Part shown: piece after piece, positions 28,518-37,078 of the stretch
How the letters are laid out: the number at the start of each line of letters is the position of its first letter
How positions within the stretch are numbered: position 1 is the first letter of the stretch
Assembly (NCBI RefSeq): GCF_020005365.1
Contig: NZ_JACNML010000004.1
Location: forward strand, 62,001-126,000
Length of the DNA stretch: 64,000 bases
Reading direction: 5' to 3'
DNA from: Kangiella shandongensis
GTDB taxonomy: Bacteria; Pseudomonadota; Gammaproteobacteria; Enterobacterales; Kangiellaceae
Notes under the pieces: generated by a model
Seen by the model: the letters and a program-made list of their open reading frames with translations, nothing else
The model's database searches: none
What the model was told of the DNA's origin: nothing
Position numbers and translations under genes: made by a program

Positions 28518-29138
28518 ATGACTCTTCATATTGCTTTAACCGGTGGCGTGGCCAGCGGTAAGTCCGCAGTTAGCCGTTATTTTGAAGAACTTGGCGTGCC
28601 TGTCTTGGATGCGGATCAGGTGGCGCGGGATGTAGTGGCTATTGGCTCTCAAGGCCTGTTGGCGATCACGGAGAAGTTTGGCGAGGAGGTTTTGCAGGCC
28701 GATGGAACGCTGGATCGGCGAGCATTACGCAATATCGTGTTTACGGACGATGACAAGCTTAAATGGCTGAATCAGCTGTTACATCCTTTGATTCGTCAGC
28801 AGATGACAGCTTGGCGTGCGGAGGCTGCGAAAAACCAGGCGCTTTATACCATCAGTGCCATCCCGCTCTACTACGAAACTATTTATAACACGCCGGAAGC
28901 GGAGCAGTATGACCGTGTTGTGGTCATTGATGCCTCAGAAGACATTCAGCTGGAGCGCCTGATGCAGCGTGATGACAGTTCTGTAGAGCAGGCTAAGGCG
29001 TTGATATCGAGTCAGGCTGGCCGAGAAGAACGTTTAGCTATTGCCGATGACGTCATTACCAATGATGCTGATTTGCAATCATTAAAACAACAAGTTATAA
29101 AGCTAGACAACGAGTACCGTGATTTAGCAAGGAGCTAA
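28518..29138 (+). CDS. coaE: Dephospho-CoA kinase CoaE
   Basis: Catalyses the last step of coenzyme A synthesis. The 206-residue protein has the P-loop GGVASGKS at 9-16, the DADQVARDVV stretch after it and the lid and CoA-binding region with the conserved HP (LLHPLIR). Its location after pilD is widespread in gammaproteobacteria. It begins 15 bases after pilD, and zapD starts five bases after its stop. Confidence 0.95.
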   Translation: MTLHIALTGGVASGKSAVSRYFEELGVPVLDADQVARDVVAIGSQGLLAITEKFGEEVLQADGTLDRRALRNIVFTDDDKLKWLNQLLHPLIRQQMTAWRAEAAKNQALYTISAIPLYYETIYNTPEAEQYDRVVVIDASEDIQLERLMQRDDSSVEQAKALISSQAGREERLAIADDVITNDADLQSLKQQVIKLDNEYRDLARS

Positions 29139-29143
29139 AGCCC

Positions 29144-29911
29144 ATGAGCGATTCGGGTGAGTCCATACTGTATGAACATCCCTTGAGCGAGCAGGTCCGT
29201 ACTTACTTGCGCCTGGAGCAGCTCTTCTCCATACAACTACATTTGCGTGAGCAAGACTCTAAAATGTGTCATGTGGCTGCTCTGCGCAACCTGTGGGAAA
29301 TATTGGACTGTCTTGACCGTGGTGATATCAAGGGCGAGCTGATCAAGGAGCTGGAAGCCCAGCGCCTACACTTTCTGCAGTTAAAAGAAAGCCCCTATAT
29401 TGATGACTTAAAGCTACAACGATTTTTAGAGCAACTGGAACAGCTGTTAACCTGGCTTGGGCGTTACCAGGGTAAGTTTGGTGCTAAGTTACGCGCAGAT
29501 CGCTTTATTGATATGCTCAAAAATCGTATTCGCATGCCTGGCGGTACCTGTAGCTTTGACTTGCCTGAACTTCATCAGTTCCTAAGTAAACCTTTCCAGT
29601 ATCGTCAGCAAAGTCTGAGCGAATGGTTTACTCATCTCGAAGGGTTGGCACAGTGCATTAAAATACTGTTACGATTGTTTCGCGAAAATGGAGATTTTGA
29701 CAAGGTCACCTGTCATCAAGGAGTATACCAAAGCAGCTTGTCGAATAAGAACAACCCGCAGCTTTTACGTCTGCGGCTTCCGCGTGACTCGGAGTACTTT
29801 CCAGAAGTCAGTGGTTCAAAGCACTATTTCAGCATCCGCTTCATGGAGCACGTTGGAGACGATGTGCAGCCAGCTGCGTCAGACTTAAGCTTTGAACTGG
29901 CTGTTTGCTAA
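29144..29911 (+). CDS. zapD: Cell division protein ZapD
   Basis: FtsZ-binding protein that bundles protofilaments through the FtsZ C-terminal peptide. The 255-residue protein has a mostly helical first half beginning YEHPLSEQVRTYLRLEQLF, which is strongly typical, and a beta-rich second half. GGAG overlapping the coaE stop supplies the ribosome site. The FtsZ encoded at 13915 retains the C-terminal peptide that ZapD recognises. Confidence 0.93.
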   Translation: MSDSGESILYEHPLSEQVRTYLRLEQLFSIQLHLREQDSKMCHVAALRNLWEILDCLDRGDIKGELIKELEAQRLHFLQLKESPYIDDLKLQRFLEQLEQLLTWLGRYQGKFGAKLRADRFIDMLKNRIRMPGGTCSFDLPELHQFLSKPFQYRQQSLSEWFTHLEGLAQCIKILLRLFRENGDFDKVTCHQGVYQSSLSNKNNPQLLRLRLPRDSEYFPEVSGSKHYFSIRFMEHVGDDVQPAASDLSFELAVC

Positions 29912-29916
29912 TGGTG

Positions 29917-29935
29917 AGCCAATCCCTGATTGGCT
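29917..29935. terminator. Short hairpin between convergent zapD and nadC
   Basis: AGCCAATC, loop CCT, GATTGGCT gives a perfect eight-base stem between the zapD and nadC stop codons. There is no T-run on either side, so it would be a weak or factor-assisted terminator. Confidence 0.4.
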
Positions 29936-29943
29936 GACTCTGC

Positions 29944-30813
29944 CTACATTTCCAGTCGAAGCGATAAGTCGATGGCTTTTACGTTTTTGGTTAAAGCGCC
30001 AACAGAAATATAATCGACTCCGGTCTTGGCGATGTCGCTTAAGGTTTCCAGGGTGACGTTGCCGGACGCTTCAATCTTAGCCGTGTGTGAATGCATGTGA
30101 TTGATTGCCACGCCTGTGCGCATATCGTCAGTACTGAAATTATCCAGCATGATGACGTCGGCTCCAGCATCCAGTGCCTTATCCAGTTGTGAGAAGGTCT
30201 CAACTTCAACTTCCACTAACAGATCGGGATGGTTACGTCTGGCTGCCGCTACTGCATTTTTTATCGAGCCCATAGACATAATGTGGTTTTCTTTAATCAG
30301 GAAGGCATCGTGCAGTCCCATACGATGGTTTTTGCCGCCACCACAGTATACGGCATACTTTTGGGCTAAGCGCATCATAGGGATGGTTTTACGGGTGTCT
30401 AGCAGTTTGCAATGAGTGCCCCTTAGCTCACTGACGTAGCGGGCTGTAGTTGTTGCAGTGCCTGACAGTGTTTGCAAAAAGTTCATGGCACTACGTTCAG
30501 CAGTAAGAATGTTACGTGCATTACCCTCTATTTCGCACAAGGTATCGTTGGCTGCCATTTTATCGCCATCCTGACAGTGCCACTTTACAGACATGCTTGG
30601 ATCGAGCTTGGAAAAAACGGCGTTAAACCAGTCAATACCGCAAACTACTGCGTTTTCCCGGGTAATTAAGCGGCCTTTAGCGACTTTATCGGCGGCAATG
30701 AGTTCTGCCGTGACATCAACGCCATCCGTACCATTTAAGTCTTCTTCCAGAGCTCGGCTTACTTGGAAGTCGATGTCTTGCTTAAGTTGTTTCTGATAAG
30801 GAATATCAATCAT
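29944..30813 (-). CDS. nadC: Nicotinate-nucleotide pyrophosphorylase (quinolinate PRTase) NadC
   Basis: Converts quinolinate and PRPP to nicotinate mononucleotide in de novo NAD synthesis. The 289-residue protein has the N-terminal EEDLNGTDGVDVT, the TAERSAMNFLQ helix, the DTRKTIPMMR substrate-binding stretch and the GGGKNHRMGLHDAFLIKENH active-site region, all characteristic. It is divergent from ampD as in E. coli, with an operator-like palindrome between them. Confidence 0.96.
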   Translation of the reverse strand: MIDIPYQKQLKQDIDFQVSRALEEDLNGTDGVDVTAELIAADKVAKGRLITRENAVVCGIDWFNAVFSKLDPSMSVKWHCQDGDKMAANDTLCEIEGNARNILTAERSAMNFLQTLSGTATTTARYVSELRGTHCKLLDTRKTIPMMRLAQKYAVYCGGGKNHRMGLHDAFLIKENHIMSMGSIKNAVAAARRNHPDLLVEVEVETFSQLDKALDAGADVIMLDNFSTDDMRTGVAINHMHSHTAKIEASGNVTLETLSDIAKTGVDYISVGALTKNVKAIDLSLRLEM

Positions 30814-30853
30814 AATTGCTCTTGTCGCTTATACCGCAATGGGGGCTTTCCGT

Positions 30854-30874
30854 TTACAATGTGTGGTATTGTAA
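30854..30874. promoter_or_regulatory. Operator-like inverted repeat between nadC and ampD
   Basis: TTACAAT (30854-30860), a seven-base spacer and ATTGTAA (30868-30874) form a perfect two-fold repeat in the 87-base divergent region. Half-site centres are 14 bases apart, which suits a dimeric helix-turn-helix regulator. It could control nadC, ampD or both. The regulator is unknown from this window. Confidence 0.5.
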
Positions 30875-30900
30875 TCACAAATAGCTAGTTTAGGAATAGT

Positions 30901-31479
30901 ATGGCGGTAGCAGGCCAGGAATTTTGTATAAATTTACACACCGGGTTGGTTGAACAGGCGAGGCAGTCGGACTGTACTCACTACGACGATCGCGAGGGCT
31001 CTGAGATTGATTTGCTGGTGATCCACAACATCAGTTTGCCACCTAAACAGTTTGGAGGGCCTTATATCGATCAGCTTTTTGCTGGTCGACTGAACCCGCA
31101 AGAACATGAGTTTTTCAAAGAGATTGCTGGCATTCGCGTTTCCAGCCATCTTCTGATCCGCCGCGATGGTGGGCTGGTGCAGTATGTTCCTTTGCATAAG
31201 CGAGCCTGGCATGCGGGGCTATCATCGTTTCAGGGACGAGATAAGTGTAATGATTTTTCTATTGGTATTGAGTTAGAAGGCGCCGATGATATTCCTTATG
31301 AACCACAGCAATATGAAGTGCTGGCGAAATTGACACGGCTGATCATGTCTGCGTATCCTGCAATAACGAAAGAAAGGATTACAGGACATTCGGATATTGC
31401 CCCGGGGCGTAAAACGGATCCAGGACCTGCCTTCGACTGGGATTACTTTCGCAAGACATTAGCCGGTAAACCACGATAG
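30901..31479 (+). CDS. ampD: 1,6-anhydro-N-acetylmuramyl-L-alanine amidase AmpD
   Basis: Cytoplasmic zinc amidase that removes the peptide from anhydro-MurNAc during wall recycling; loss of AmpD induces AmpC in some bacteria. The 192-residue protein has predicted zinc ligands H42 (VIHNISLPP), H163 and D173 (GHSDIAPGRKTDPG), with K171 completing the active site. WHAG and IGIELEG are also conserved. ampE follows after 95 bases. Confidence 0.95.
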   Translation: MAVAGQEFCINLHTGLVEQARQSDCTHYDDREGSEIDLLVIHNISLPPKQFGGPYIDQLFAGRLNPQEHEFFKEIAGIRVSSHLLIRRDGGLVQYVPLHKRAWHAGLSSFQGRDKCNDFSIGIELEGADDIPYEPQQYEVLAKLTRLIMSAYPAITKERITGHSDIAPGRKTDPGPAFDWDYFRKTLAGKPR

Positions 31480-31574
31480 TTAATCTGGCCGGACGGCTCT
31501 GAAGGTAAAGGGGCTGATAGAGAGTATGGTATAACGATGGGTGCATCACCAATTAACGATTAAGGGCAAACAAA

Positions 31575-32435
31575 ATGGCACTATTGGCATTGGTAATAGC
31601 GATCTTGATTGAGCGGTACTATCACAGCAACCAGTCGGCTACTCGGGACAAACTGAGTAGTGACAACTGGTACTTCAGTTATTCGAGGGGGTTAAATAAG
31701 ACTTTTGGGGACAAGTCCTGGTATCAGGGCTGGTTACGTGACAGCGTGGAAATCTTTATTCCAGCTATTGTGATATTTATCCTGTTCAAGTTGTTTGATG
31801 ACGGCTTTATTGCCTCACTCATTGTACTGGCGCTAATGGTACTGATCCTGGTTCACGCCTTTGGCCCTCAGCTACCAAGCAAACAACTCAGTGGTTACTT
31901 TAGCGCGCTGGAGCATGATGATCCGCAGGCAGCGTACGAATATGCTAAAACCTATACTGGCAAAGAGGCCAATGATGAAGCGGAAATGGTCAAACAGGTC
32001 ACTTCGAGTATTTTTTATAACGTCGAGAGTCAGTATTTTAGTGTGGCTATCTGGTTTGTACTGTTAGGTCCGGCTGGTGCGCTACTGTATCGAATGTTGT
32101 TGTGGCAGCAGCAGGAATCACGGCTGGGAGTGGCTGGTAAAAAAGTGTTTTATGTTATGGAATGGATTGCCTGTCGTATTTCTACCTTATCGTATTTATT
32201 AGCTGGGGATATGGCTCACGGCATTGATGCGATTAAAAAGCAGTACTTTGACCTCGATGTATCGGGAAAAGATTTACTGCTCAATGCGGCAGCGGCAAGC
32301 ATGGGTGCTCATGCTGAAAGCTATGAAAAAGTAGCTGGCGAGAATCACTGTGCCATCGGCGTATCGCAGCGAGCCGGTGTGATTTTATTTGCGGTGATCG
32401 CCGTTGCTTCATTACTCGGCTGGACTTTTGTTTGA
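31575..32435 (+). CDS. ampE: AmpE family inner-membrane protein
   Basis: Membrane protein of the CobD/AmpE type, 286 residues, starting MALLALVIAILIERYY. About four hydrophobic segments are seen, including one at the extreme C-terminus. The role is not firmly known: it was proposed as a sensory partner in beta-lactamase induction, and it lies beside ampD in most relatives. The call rests on position, topology and the N-terminal pattern. Confidence 0.88.
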   Translation: MALLALVIAILIERYYHSNQSATRDKLSSDNWYFSYSRGLNKTFGDKSWYQGWLRDSVEIFIPAIVIFILFKLFDDGFIASLIVLALMVLILVHAFGPQLPSKQLSGYFSALEHDDPQAAYEYAKTYTGKEANDEAEMVKQVTSSIFYNVESQYFSVAIWFVLLGPAGALLYRMLLWQQQESRLGVAGKKVFYVMEWIACRISTLSYLLAGDMAHGIDAIKKQYFDLDVSGKDLLLNAAAASMGAHAESYEKVAGENHCAIGVSQRAGVILFAVIAVASLLGWTFV

Positions 32436-32623
32436 TTATATTTAACTTGTGTTAATTATTTGCTGGGTGTTTTTTAGGTCAGACCAGTTGCCTGGTTTGG
32501 CCGGTTTTTACGCGAAAGAGTATCTTTTTAAGCACTTTTTGACTAAGATGTTGGCTTTGTGATCAGTAATGAATATAGTTAACGCATGTTAAATAGTCGT
32601 GCGGCTGTCATAGGGCGATAAAT
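32436..32623 (+). promoter_or_regulatory. aceE upstream region
   Basis: The 188-base gap carries a short palindrome, ACCAG-TTGC-CTGGT (32483-32496). It does not match the PdhR operator arrangement (ATTGGT...ACCAAT). No pdhR gene is present here, unlike the enterobacterial locus. I cannot place a convincing promoter. Confidence 0.3.
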
Positions 32624-35305
32624 ATGTCTGAAAATGATTTAAAACAAAATGCATCTGCAGCAGATGTTGATCCGATAGAAACGCAGGAATGGATCGACGC
32701 GCTGGATGCAGTGATGGCAGAAGAAGGTGTCGAAAGAGCACACTTCTTACTGGAGAAACTGGTAGCTAAGGCACGTCGTGCCGGTGCTAATTTGCCATTC
32801 GATTTAACCACTGCTTATCTCAATACGATTCCTCCATCGCAAGAAGCGCATATGCCTGGTGATCAGGAAATGGAACGTCGTTTACGTGCGATTATTCGCT
32901 GGAATGCGATTGCGATTGTTCTGCAGGCGTCGAACAAAGAATTAGAGTTGGGCGGCCACTTATCAAGTTTTGCGTCAAGCGCGACCCTTTACGATGTCGG
33001 CTTTAACCACTTCTTTAAGGGTAATAACGAAGATAAGGGCGATTTGATTTATTACCAGGGTCACTCGTCTCCTGGTATTTATGCCCGCGCCTTTTTGGAA
33101 GGGCGTTTAAAAGAAGAGCAGTTAAGCAATTTCCGTCAGGAAGTAGACGGTAAAGGTTTATCCTCTTATCCGCACCCATGGTTGATGCCCGAGTTCTGGC
33201 AGTTCCCAACAGTATCGATGGGGTTAGGCCCTATTCAGGCCATCTATCAGGCGCGTTTCTTAAAGTATCTGGAAAATCGCGGTTTGGCAGACACTAAGGG
33301 GCGTAAAGTCTGGGCCTTCTTAGGCGATGGTGAGATGGACGAGCCTGAGTCACTCGGTGCGATCAGTCTTGCTGGTCGTGAAAAGCTGGATAACCTGATT
33401 TTCGTGATTAACTGTAACTTACAGCGTCTTGATGGCCCGGTTCGCGGTAACGGCAAAATCATTCAGGAGCTGGAAGGTGAGTTCCGTGGCTCTGGCTGGA
33501 ATGTATTGAAAGTGATTTGGGGCCGTTACTGGGATCCGTTACTGGCACGTGATACTGAAGGTCGTTTGCGCAAAGTGATGGAAGACACCGTGGATGGTGA
33601 GTACCAGAACTGTAAAGCCAAAGGTGGTGCTTATACTCGCGAACATTTCTTCGGTAAAGATCCAAAGCTGAAAGAAATGGTTGCCAATATGTCGGATGAG
33701 GACATCTGGCGCTTGAACCGTGGTGGTCACGATCCGCATAAAGTCTATGCTGCTTACCACAAAGCGGTAAACACTGAAGGTCAGCCAACCGTTATCTTGG
33801 CCAAAACCGTTAAAGGTTACGGTATGGGCGCATCGGGTGAAGGTAAAAATGCTGCGCACCAGGTTAAGAAAATGAACTTGGAAGCGTTAAAGCATTTCCG
33901 CGATCGTTTTAACGTTCCGATTCCTGATGAGAAGCTGGAAGAAGTACCTTTCTATCATCCCGGTGAAGACAGCGATGAGATTAAGTACCTTCAAGAGCGC
34001 CGTGAAAAACTTGGTGGTCATTTGCCGACGCGTCGTGCTGAATCTAAAAGCTTAGACATACCGTCGCTTGATGCATTCGATGCTTTGTTGAAGTCGAGTG
34101 GTGAGCGTGAAATATCTACCACCATGGCCTTTGTACGTGGCCTTAATGTGTTACTGAAAGATAAAAGTCTGAAAGAACGAATCGTACCAATTATTCCTGA
34201 TGAAGCGCGTACTTTTGGTATGGAAGGTATGTTCCGTCAAATTGGTATCTATTCCTCAGTCGGGCAGCTATATGATCCGGTCGATTCGGATCAAATCATG
34301 TATTACCGTGAAGATAAGAAAGGCCAAATCCTCGAAGAAGGTATTAATGAAGCGGGTGCTATGTCGTCATGGATTGCAGCGGCTACCAGTTATTCGAGCA
34401 ATAACTTGCCGATGATTCCATTCTATATTTTCTACTCCATGTTTGGTTTCCAACGTATCGGCGATTTGGCATGGGCTGCTGGCGATATGCAGGCACGAGG
34501 ATTCCTGATCGGTGCGACTTCTGGCCGTACGACCCTGAACGGGGAAGGGTTGCAACACCAGGATGGTCATAATCATCTTATTTCAGCGACAATTCCAAAC
34601 TGTATCAGTTACGATCCAACCTACGCCTATGAGGTTGCGGTGATTGTGCGTGAAGGTATGCGTCGTATGTATAAGGATCAGGAGAACGTCTTCTATTACA
34701 TTTCGACATTGAACGAGAATTACGTACATCCTGAGATGCCGGAAGGTGCTGAAGAAGGCATTATCAAAGGTATGTATCAGCTGAAAGCGAATAAATCGCG
34801 CAAGAAAGCACCACGTGTCCAGTTAATGGGTTCTGGTTCGATTCTGCGTGAAGTCGAGCATGCGGCTGAACTTCTTGAAGACGACTTTGGTGTATTATCT
34901 GATATCTGGTCAGTACCAAGCTTTACTGAGCTCCGTCGCGACGGTATGGAGGTTGAGCGTGAAAACATGTTACATCCAGATAAGAAAGCGAAAAAGTCTT
35001 ATGTTGAGAAATGTCTGGAGAAGCAAAAGGGCCCGGCGATTGCAGCAACTGACCACATGAAGTCATATGCTGATCAAATTCGTAACTTCGTACCGATGAG
35101 TTATACGGTGCTTGGTACGGATGGTTTCGGTCGTTCAGACAGCCGTGAAAATTTACGCCGATTCTTTGAAGTTGATCGTTACTATATCGTCGTTGCAGCG
35201 CTTAAGGCGTTGGCGGACGAGGGTGAGATTGACGTTAAAGAAGTTACTAAAGCAATTAAGCGTTACAACATCGACGCTGATAAAGCTGATCCAGCAACCC
35301 TATAA
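32624..35305 (+). CDS. aceE: Pyruvate dehydrogenase E1 component, homodimeric
   Basis: Thiamine-diphosphate enzyme that decarboxylates pyruvate and acetylates the E2 lipoyl groups. The 893-residue length matches the homodimeric AceE type. The ThDP motif begins GDGEMDEPE and continues to the NCNLQRLDGPV region; GHSSPG and SATIPNC are also conserved. aceF starts 15 bases after its stop behind a strong ribosome site, so the two are one transcript. Confidence 0.97.
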   Translation: MSENDLKQNASAADVDPIETQEWIDALDAVMAEEGVERAHFLLEKLVAKARRAGANLPFDLTTAYLNTIPPSQEAHMPGDQEMERRLRAIIRWNAIAIVLQASNKELELGGHLSSFASSATLYDVGFNHFFKGNNEDKGDLIYYQGHSSPGIYARAFLEGRLKEEQLSNFRQEVDGKGLSSYPHPWLMPEFWQFPTVSMGLGPIQAIYQARFLKYLENRGLADTKGRKVWAFLGDGEMDEPESLGAISLAGREKLDNLIFVINCNLQRLDGPVRGNGKIIQELEGEFRGSGWNVLKVIWGRYWDPLLARDTEGRLRKVMEDTVDGEYQNCKAKGGAYTREHFFGKDPKLKEMVANMSDEDIWRLNRGGHDPHKVYAAYHKAVNTEGQPTVILAKTVKGYGMGASGEGKNAAHQVKKMNLEALKHFRDRFNVPIPDEKLEEVPFYHPGEDSDEIKYLQERREKLGGHLPTRRAESKSLDIPSLDAFDALLKSSGEREISTTMAFVRGLNVLLKDKSLKERIVPIIPDEARTFGMEGMFRQIGIYSSVGQLYDPVDSDQIMYYREDKKGQILEEGINEAGAMSSWIAAATSYSSNNLPMIPFYIFYSMFGFQRIGDLAWAAGDMQARGFLIGATSGRTTLNGEGLQHQDGHNHLISATIPNCISYDPTYAYEVAVIVREGMRRMYKDQENVFYYISTLNENYVHPEMPEGAEEGIIKGMYQLKANKSRKKAPRVQLMGSGSILREVEHAAELLEDDFGVLSDIWSVPSFTELRRDGMEVERENMLHPDKKAKKSYVEKCLEKQKGPAIAATDHMKSYADQIRNFVPMSYTVLGTDGFGRSDSRENLRRFFEVDRYYIVVAALKALADEGEIDVKEVTKAIKRYNIDADKADPATL

Positions 35306-35320
35306 TTGGAGGAGGTTCCC

Positions 35321-36964
35321 TTGGCAAATTTAACTGAGGTAAAAGTCCCCGATATTGGCGATGCCAGTGGGGTTGATGTCATTGAAGTTTTGGCCAACGT
35401 TGGTGATGAAATTAGCGTTGATGATAGCTTGATTGTGCTTGAAACCGATAAAGCGACAATGGAAGTACCATCCAGCGATGCGGGTGTGGTTAAGTCTATC
35501 GAGCTGAAAGTCGGCGATAAAGTATCGGAAGGTGATTTAATCCTAAAGCTGGAAGCGTCATCAACGTCTACTGAGTCAGCGTCAACTGAAGAAGAAAAGA
35601 GCGAGTCGACTGCCAGCGAAGATAGTGCTGAAGATGCTCAGCCGGAGCCAAAAGCAGACGCGGGTGGTTCGCGTTCTGAGCCGATAATCATTCCGGATCT
35701 GGGGGATTCAGATGGCGTTGATGTCATTGAAGTTAGCGTTAAAGAGGGCGATGACGTCGATAAGGACGATAGCCTGATCGTGCTTGAAACGGAAAAAGCT
35801 ACGATGGAAGTGCCGTCTCCTTTCGCCGGTACCATTGAATCGATGAGCGTGAAGGTTGGCGATAAAGTCAGCCAGGGCGACCAAATCGGTACTATGACGG
35901 TTGCGGAAGGTGACTCTGCAGAGGAAGCTCCAACTGAGTCTGCTCAGCCAGAGCAAGAGGTCGAAGATAAAGAGCCGGCGGTAAAAGACACGCCAATGCC
36001 GAAATCAGAATATAAACCTGCTCCGGTCGCAGTCGAGCCATATGAACGCCGCGAAGGTGAGGTGATTCACGCCAGTCCTGCGGTACGTCGTCTGGCACGA
36101 GAGTTTGGCGCAGACTTGTCGAAAGTCAAAGGTACGGGACGTAAGAATCGTATCTTAAAAGAAGATGTTCAGTCGTTTATCAAGTTTGAATTATCTCGTC
36201 CAAAGGCTACGGCGAATACGGGTGGTGCTGCGCCTGCAGATCTGCCTGAAATCGATTTTTCGAAGTTTGGCGAAGTGGAAGAAAAGTCACTGTCACGTAT
36301 TCAGAAAATCAGCAGTGTCACCTTGCAGCGTAATTGGAATTTGATTCCACACGTTACGCAGCATGATGAGGCTGATATTACTGAACTGGATAACTTCCGT
36401 AAATCGATGAAGGAAGAAGCGGCAAAGGAGGGTGTACGTTTAACACCGCTTGCGTTCATCATGAAAGCATTAGTGGCGAGCCTGAAAGCGTTCCCAACAT
36501 TTAACTCTTCATTAGCGGCAGATGGCGAAACATTAATATTGAAGAAGTATTTTAATATTGGTGTTGCGGTAGACACGCCAGATGGCTTGGTCGTACCGGT
36601 GATTCGTGACGTGGACAAGAAGTCAGTGTATGAGTTGGCTACTGAACTGGGTGAAATGTCGGAAAAAGCGCGTGATAAGAAGCTGACGGCTAAAGATATG
36701 CAGGGTAGTTCGATGACCATTTCTTCGTTAGGTGGTATCGGTGGTACCTCGTTTACGCCAATTGTTAATTGGCCTGACGTTGCTATTCTTGGCCTGTCAC
36801 GTAACCAGGTTAAGCCGGTGTGGAATGGTAAAGATTTCGAGCCACGCATGATGTTGCCAATGTCATTGTCTTATGACCATCGTGTGATTGACGGTGCCGT
36901 GGCTGCACGCTTTATAGTACACCTGGGTAAGATGTTGGCTGACATTCGCCGAACAATCCTATAG
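35321..36964 (+). CDS. aceF: Dihydrolipoyllysine acetyltransferase E2 of pyruvate dehydrogenase
   Basis: Core acetyltransferase of the complex. The start is taken as TTG at 35321, because GGAGGAGG (35308-35315) lies five bases before it; an earlier TTG at 35306 overlaps the ribosome site. This gives 547 residues: two lipoyl domains with modified lysines K44 and K159 (ETDKA, ETEKA), acidic Ser/Glu-rich linkers, an E1/E3-binding domain (about 249-285) and the catalytic domain with H520 in SYDHRVIDG. Enterobacterial E2 has three lipoyl domains; two is common elsewhere. Confidence 0.95.
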   Translation: MANLTEVKVPDIGDASGVDVIEVLANVGDEISVDDSLIVLETDKATMEVPSSDAGVVKSIELKVGDKVSEGDLILKLEASSTSTESASTEEEKSESTASEDSAEDAQPEPKADAGGSRSEPIIIPDLGDSDGVDVIEVSVKEGDDVDKDDSLIVLETEKATMEVPSPFAGTIESMSVKVGDKVSQGDQIGTMTVAEGDSAEEAPTESAQPEQEVEDKEPAVKDTPMPKSEYKPAPVAVEPYERREGEVIHASPAVRRLAREFGADLSKVKGTGRKNRILKEDVQSFIKFELSRPKATANTGGAAPADLPEIDFSKFGEVEEKSLSRIQKISSVTLQRNWNLIPHVTQHDEADITELDNFRKSMKEEAAKEGVRLTPLAFIMKALVASLKAFPTFNSSLAADGETLILKKYFNIGVAVDTPDGLVVPVIRDVDKKSVYELATELGEMSEKARDKKLTAKDMQGSSMTISSLGGIGGTSFTPIVNWPDVAILGLSRNQVKPVWNGKDFEPRMMLPMSLSYDHRVIDGAVAARFIVHLGKMLADIRRTIL

Positions 36965-37030
36965 CGCAATTGGCGTTATATTGAATTGTTTGATGATTTT
37001 TCGGTCAAGTTAGGTAAAATACGCGCAAAA

Positions 37031-37055
37031 TAAGCGCTTAGAGTTGATACTCTAA
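37031..37055 (+). promoter_or_regulatory. Palindrome and hairpin in the lpd leader
   Basis: The ten-base palindrome TAAGCGCTTA (37031-37040) overlaps a hairpin TTAGAGT-TGAT-ACTCTAA (37038-37055), 23 bases before the lpd ATG. The structures are mutually exclusive as RNA. They could be an operator or could influence lpd translation. No T-run follows. Confidence 0.4.
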
Positions 37056-37078
37056 ATTCAGATAGAAAAGAGGAACTC

